Positions 60,411 to 64,000 of a stretch of 64,000 nt of DNA are shown here, in pieces; the stretch's first letter is position 1, and each line of letters starts with the position of its first letter. Made by a program: the position numbers and the translations under genes. Origin of the DNA: CAIXSC01 sp046349915 (lineage in GTDB: Bacteria > Planctomycetota > Planctomycetia > Pirellulales > Pirellulaceae). The notes beneath the pieces are model-generated. The model saw only the letters and a list, made by a program, of their open reading frames with translations. It made no database searches and was not told the DNA's origin. Location of the stretch: positions 248,001 through 312,000 of the forward strand of contig JAXMBL010000009.1 of assembly GCA_046349915.1 (NCBI GenBank). Direction: 5' to 3'.

Positions 60411-63400
60411 ATGAGCTCGTCGGAAAGAGGTCCCCGAAGCGGCGAGACGCGACCAGCGTCATCTGTTCCCGCGTCTGATCCGGGACACGATCCGGCCCAA
60501 TCGTCTCCAACGCCGACTCCGCAAGTGCTGGCGGCCCAACTGCTTGACCCGCAAGTGCTCGACCCCCAGGTCTTGGACCAAGCTCTGGGTTACCTCAACT
60601 TTTCGGCCGGCGCGACCGACCTAGGCTTCCTCGCCAATTTGAATCGGCTGTTCGCGGTCGTTTCAGTCCAGACGAGCCGCCTCGCCGCGCCCGCCGAGTC
60701 TTCGCGAACCGAGTTGATCGTCCGCAAGACGGCGTCGGAGAGCAGCGGGCCTAGTTTTGACAGCCTGAACTCGGGAGGCGCCGGGCCAGCCTCGTGGCGC
60801 ATCGCGTTTGCCGCCTTGGTGCAGCGGCTGGCGAAACTCCGCGGTCAAACGCCCGCGTTTTCGGATACCACGCAAGTCGATGGGGTGCTGGCCATTCTGG
60901 GCGACCACTTGCTGCCCGGCTACCTCGACTTTCATCGCGATTTGCTGTTCCATCAGACGGAACAGTCGTTGTTCAATAGTCTGTTCGTCGGTCGAGCGTG
61001 CGAGGCCATTCTGCGGCAAGGCGGTCCCTGGGACGAGGTGGATCGAATCGTCCGCGGCGCCATCCGCATGTTGAACGATTATGTGGGGCACCGACCGATC
61101 GCGACGCTGGAGCGGCGGAAGATGGAGCCGTATCCACACGAGTGGTTGCGGCCAGTGCCGCTGTATGTGCGCGGCGCCGGGGTCGCGCCCGGCCCGGCAT
61201 TCGAAGTCGTGACGGCGGCTCTGAAACTGATCGAAGAGACCGATCAGGTCATCCTGCGAGCTGCTCATTTCGACCTCTCACTGCTCGACGAACTCGCCTT
61301 CGACCCGCGAGCGTATGACTTTGATCATCCCGCGAACAAGCGTCCCAACTATCACTTCGGCCAATGGGACCCCAATCAGATCGACAGTCAGGGGCGATAC
61401 CGCCGCTTTGTCGTTCAGCAAGTAACGCTGAACGCGCTGATGCAAAGAACTTTCGATCTGGCGGGCGTGATTCCTCACGAGCAGTTGGTGCTGGAGGCCG
61501 CTTCGGTCCTTGTGGGCACGATTCTCATGGCATCGGGGGTTAGCGGGTATGGGCCCGAAGCTCACGACTCGACCGTCACTCTCTCCAACCTGCTGCCGCA
61601 GATCGCTCGTTATCGCGACGAATTCTACGAACGTCTCTTACGGCGGATGACGGGAGATCATGCGGAGCGGTTGCGGTCGGAGGCGGCCGAGCGACAACAG
61701 CCCTTCGGCGGCGCGCGACAGCACTTGAATGCCGAGTTGGCTCGCCGCCGAGCGTCACAGGTCGAGCATGTTCATTTGGCGAAGATCTTCGCGCGGATGG
61801 GATTTCCCGCGGCGGCGGCTCGTCAGGCAGGGGTCGTCCCTACGGCCTCGGCCAGAATGGTATGTCAGATTGATTGTTGGTTGGCCGAAGGACAACAGGC
61901 CATTCGTGTTGGCGATGTCGAGACGGCCGTCAAACTGCTGGGCCAGATTCGCGACCTTCTGCTCCGAGCCATCGCGTGCGGCGCGGTGATCGACCCTTGG
62001 AACATCTTGGGATTCGATGCCAATTTCAGCTTGTTCCCGTCGCCAGACAACAGCGTGCACGATCATCGCGCCGACGAATTGTGCGCGCTGATGGATCACC
62101 TGTTCTCGCTGTATGGATTGGCGTGGAGCGAATCGGTGGCGCGAGGCAATGAAGCGCTCGGCGCGGCGATCAAGAAACAATTCCGCGAGCTTGCCGAATG
62201 GTGGCATCCGTTCGCGACGCATGAAGTGTCCAGCGTCGAGGCGATCAACGCACTGGAAACGTATCGGGGCGCCGAACTGGTCGCCGATGCGTTGCGACTA
62301 TGGCATGAGGCGGGAGGAGCGGCGGGGAATATCGCCTTCTGGGCGCCGCACGCCGATATGTTCCAATCCCCACACGCCTATGCGCTCGTGCTGGAAAAGC
62401 TGCTCGTCCAGAACGACTTCGTCGCCTCGCGTGGACTGCTGATGCATTGGTTGAGCCAAGCGTCGCAGGTGGGACTGACGAGCGGCGAGAGTTCGTTTTC
62501 CGTCCAGGCCGAACGCTGGGTCGCGGCCTTGCTGCGCGACCCTGGATGCAACGAGCGTCAACAGCGATGGAATCTCGCTCGCAAGTTCTTCGACTTCCTG
62601 GAAGTGAACGCCGAAGACAACTGGCGAGTGCCAAGTTTTGACCTGACGAGTGGCGAGGGAGCTCGCCCCAAGGGCCCGCGACGCCCTCCGCGCGACCAAG
62701 ATCACGACGACTCGCTCGACGACGACGAAGGGCAGGATGACGACGATCTGTATGGCTCGGCGTGGGAAGGAGTCGTCTTCCGCGGCAGCACGGAGGATGG
62801 CGTCGAAGGGTCGATCTTCGAAAACGACACCGGCTCGCAAGACGAACTCACGCGCGAAGCTCGCCGCATCTCTCAACGGCTCGACTTCCTCACCAGCGTG
62901 GCTCGACTCTGGCGACTCGCCGCACTCTACACCGTGCGACTCGGACAGCCTGAGCAGCCGGCGGACGCCGACCCGCAGCTAGAACGAGTGGCGGCGTGGG
63001 ATCGTGCCGCGGTGCTCGAACGCTGGAGCGAACAAGCCTCGTCGAACTACCGCCAACTGCTGGAGCTGCTGGAATCGGTTCGCGAGTATCGCTTGCCGAC
63101 GCCCGCGAGTCGCCAGGATGCGATGATTGAATACGATCAGCGACGATATGCGAAAGAGTCGCTGATGGAGCAGATTGTCGAGACGGCGATCGAGACGGTT
63201 GATGCGCGTCGTTTGTTGCTGGCGGGCGCTCTTGCTCAAGTTCACGATCGCGATGTCGGGACGGAAGAGATTCGCCGACAACTCGAGGAAACGTTGGCCA
63301 CCCTTGAGGACGACCAGCGCATTTCCACTCGCATTCTGGCAGCCTTGTTCCGCGACGATGTGGCCTCGCTGAAGAAGCGTTGGCCCGAATTGCTGCATAC

Positions 63401-64000
63401 GTTGCGCGAGTTGCCGCTGCTGTATGTGCCGCTTGCGAGAAATGGCCAGCCACGCAACATTGTGGCCGCGAGACTGAGGCAGCGTTCGATTCAAGACTTG
63501 CTGACCTGCCTGCCGCGGCGCGGTTGCTACTTAGAAACGTGCCAACTGATCGACGTCGCTCGCGAGATGGAACGCGGGCACCCCGTGGGCCCTGGCGCCG
63601 TGACTGAGTTTGACGAATTGTTCAAGGTCGGCTTCAAGACGATGGTCGACACGTTGATCGCGTCGGCGGCTCACTGGCCCGAGACCGATGAGGAAGACGA
63701 GTCGGAGGACGCCGACGATCTGGAGCATGGCGACGAAGAGGAAGGCGAAAGCGACTCGTCGCAGGAGTCGGAACTTGATCCCTTCCTGGCCGAGCTTCCC
63801 AAGACTTGGTCGACCAGTCCGCTGGTGGCGAGCATCGAACGGCTGACCGAGTCGATGTTGTTGATCTGGCTCGCTCACAGCAAGACGTTGCGATTGTCCG
63901 TCCTGGAGAAGGTTCAGGACAAGCGATCGTGGAAGAAGGTCGTCAAGTTTATTGAACAGTATGGCGGCGACCTGTTCACTCAACATTTTCTGAACGTGGG
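60411..64000 (+). CDS. Large uncharacterised acidic protein, cut by window end
   Basis: Open from ATG 60411 to the window edge, at least 1,196 codons, with no stop. The N-terminal ~50 residues are Ser/Pro/Gln-rich with repeats VLDPQ. The rest is largely helical with Leu/Arg/Glu/Trp patterns (RAIRMLNDYVGHRPIATLERRK, RDEFYERLLRRMTGDH, ALETYRGAELVADALRLWHEAGG). Two strongly acidic stretches interrupt it: DDSLDDDEGQDDDDL (about residue 765) and DEEDESEDADDLEHGDEEEG (about residue 1090). No domain I recognise. Genes of this type occur in planctomycete genomes as conserved hypotheticals. GGAGAG about ten bases upstream is a plausible ribosome-binding site. Cytoplasmic by absence of signal or membrane helices. 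Confidence 0.7.
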   Translation, partial: MSSSERGPRSGETRPASSVPASDPGHDPAQSSPTPTPQVLAAQLLDPQVLDPQVLDQALGYLNFSAGATDLGFLANLNRLFAVVSVQTSRLAAPAESSRTELIVRKTASESSGPSFDSLNSGGAGPASWRIAFAALVQRLAKLRGQTPAFSDTTQVDGVLAILGDHLLPGYLDFHRDLLFHQTEQSLFNSLFVGRACEAILRQGGPWDEVDRIVRGAIRMLNDYVGHRPIATLERRKMEPYPHEWLRPVPLYVRGAGVAPGPAFEVVTAALKLIEETDQVILRAAHFDLSLLDELAFDPRAYDFDHPANKRPNYHFGQWDPNQIDSQGRYRRFVVQQVTLNALMQRTFDLAGVIPHEQLVLEAASVLVGTILMASGVSGYGPEAHDSTVTLSNLLPQIARYRDEFYERLLRRMTGDHAERLRSEAAERQQPFGGARQHLNAELARRRASQVEHVHLAKIFARMGFPAAAARQAGVVPTASARMVCQIDCWLAEGQQAIRVGDVETAVKLLGQIRDLLLRAIACGAVIDPWNILGFDANFSLFPSPDNSVHDHRADELCALMDHLFSLYGLAWSESVARGNEALGAAIKKQFRELAEWWHPFATHEVSSVEAINALETYRGAELVADALRLWHEAGGAAGNIAFWAPHADMFQSPHAYALVLEKLLVQNDFVASRGLLMHWLSQASQVGLTSGESSFSVQAERWVAALLRDPGCNERQQRWNLARKFFDFLEVNAEDNWRVPSFDLTSGEGARPKGPRRPPRDQDHDDSLDDDEGQDDDDLYGSAWEGVVFRGSTEDGVEGSIFENDTGSQDELTREARRISQRLDFLTSVARLWRLAALYTVRLGQPEQPADADPQLERVAAWDRAAVLERWSEQASSNYRQLLELLESVREYRLPTPASRQDAMIEYDQRRYAKESLMEQIVETAIETVDARRLLLAGALAQVHDRDVGTEEIRRQLEETLATLEDDQRISTRILAALFRDDVASLKKRWPELLHTLRELPLLYVPLARNGQPRNIVAARLRQRSIQDLLTCLPRRGCYLETCQLIDVAREMERGHPVGPGAVTEFDELFKVGFKTMVDTLIASAAHWPETDEEDESEDADDLEHGDEEEGESDSSQESELDPFLAELPKTWSTSPLVASIERLTESMLLIWLAHSKTLRLSVLEKVQDKRSWKKVVKFIEQYGGDLFTQHFLNV

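Noticed and set aside
60250..60510. N-terminal extension of the FadB-type protein
   Set aside because: The 87 extra residues do not resemble the family, and AGGAGG lies just before the ATG at 60249.

Overview
The window looks like chromosomal DNA from a planctomycete, probably Pirellulales-like. The protein content carries most of that call: three DUF1501 sulfatase-like proteins with twin-arginine leaders, a DUF1549/DUF1553 protein with haem-like CxxCH motifs, a DUF1559 protein with a prepilin N-terminus, a 2,691-residue secreted protein with an FERLESRLPLA-type N-terminal sorting motif and a C-terminal dockerin, and several Pro/Gly-rich surface proteins. The DNA is GC-rich. I saw no rRNA, tRNA, CRISPR array, prophage or intact insertion sequence. 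One REP-associated-type transposase gene has a substituted catalytic motif.

Layout. 0.07-3.6 kb: a MacAB-type efflux operon (minus strand). 3.7-6.6 kb: a family 2 glycosyltransferase and the transposase-like gene. 7-9.9 kb: a secreted IPT-type protein, a small membrane protein and an SDR oxidoreductase. 10-21.5 kb: a c-type cytochrome/beta-propeller protein, a DUF1501 protein and the giant metzincin/PA14/Calx-beta-like/dockerin protein, whose frame runs 384 nt into the convergent oxidoreductase gene. 21.1-25.4 kb: a tightly packed DinG-like helicase, MoaD-like protein and AOR-family oxidoreductase (minus strand). 25.6-34 kb: a zinc-ribbon membrane protein, DUF1501, a sugar nucleotidyltransferase, an M20 amidohydrolase, a cytochrome P450 and a TfoX-like protein. 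34.7-37.6 kb: a large LamG-like secreted protein. 37.8-47.1 kb: a cluster resembling the E. coli ynj locus. 47.3-51.8 kb: a WD40 remnant, DUF1501 and DUF1549/1553. 52-54.7 kb: a lactonase-type propeller and a serine hydrolase. 55.2-60.2 kb: a beta-oxidation operon (fadB-fadA) ending in a PLP decarboxylase. 60.4 kb to the edge: a large uncharacterised acidic protein, cut off by the window.

The most interesting part is 37.8-47.1 kb. A YnjB-like binding protein, two permeases (a split YnjC) and a YnjD-like ATPase are translationally chained to two related GATase/ThuA-like proteins. They are followed by a DUF1559 protein, an ArsI/CadI-like dioxygenase, an unrecognised protein and a YnjF-like CDP-alcohol phosphatidyltransferase. 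The promoters of the transporter operon and the DUF1559 gene share a nearly identical 8-4-8 inverted repeat over the putative -10, so one regulator probably controls both. Substrate and product are unknown.

The second theme is repeats. At least four interspersed families occur between genes. One is a covarying TAGCC-hairpin and another a GACGGACT palindrome. Several copies supply the stop codon of the gene they follow (28442, 31564, 34069, 55207). They resemble REP/BIME elements, which fits the presence of a RAYT-like protein, although that protein has lost the first His of its HUH motif.
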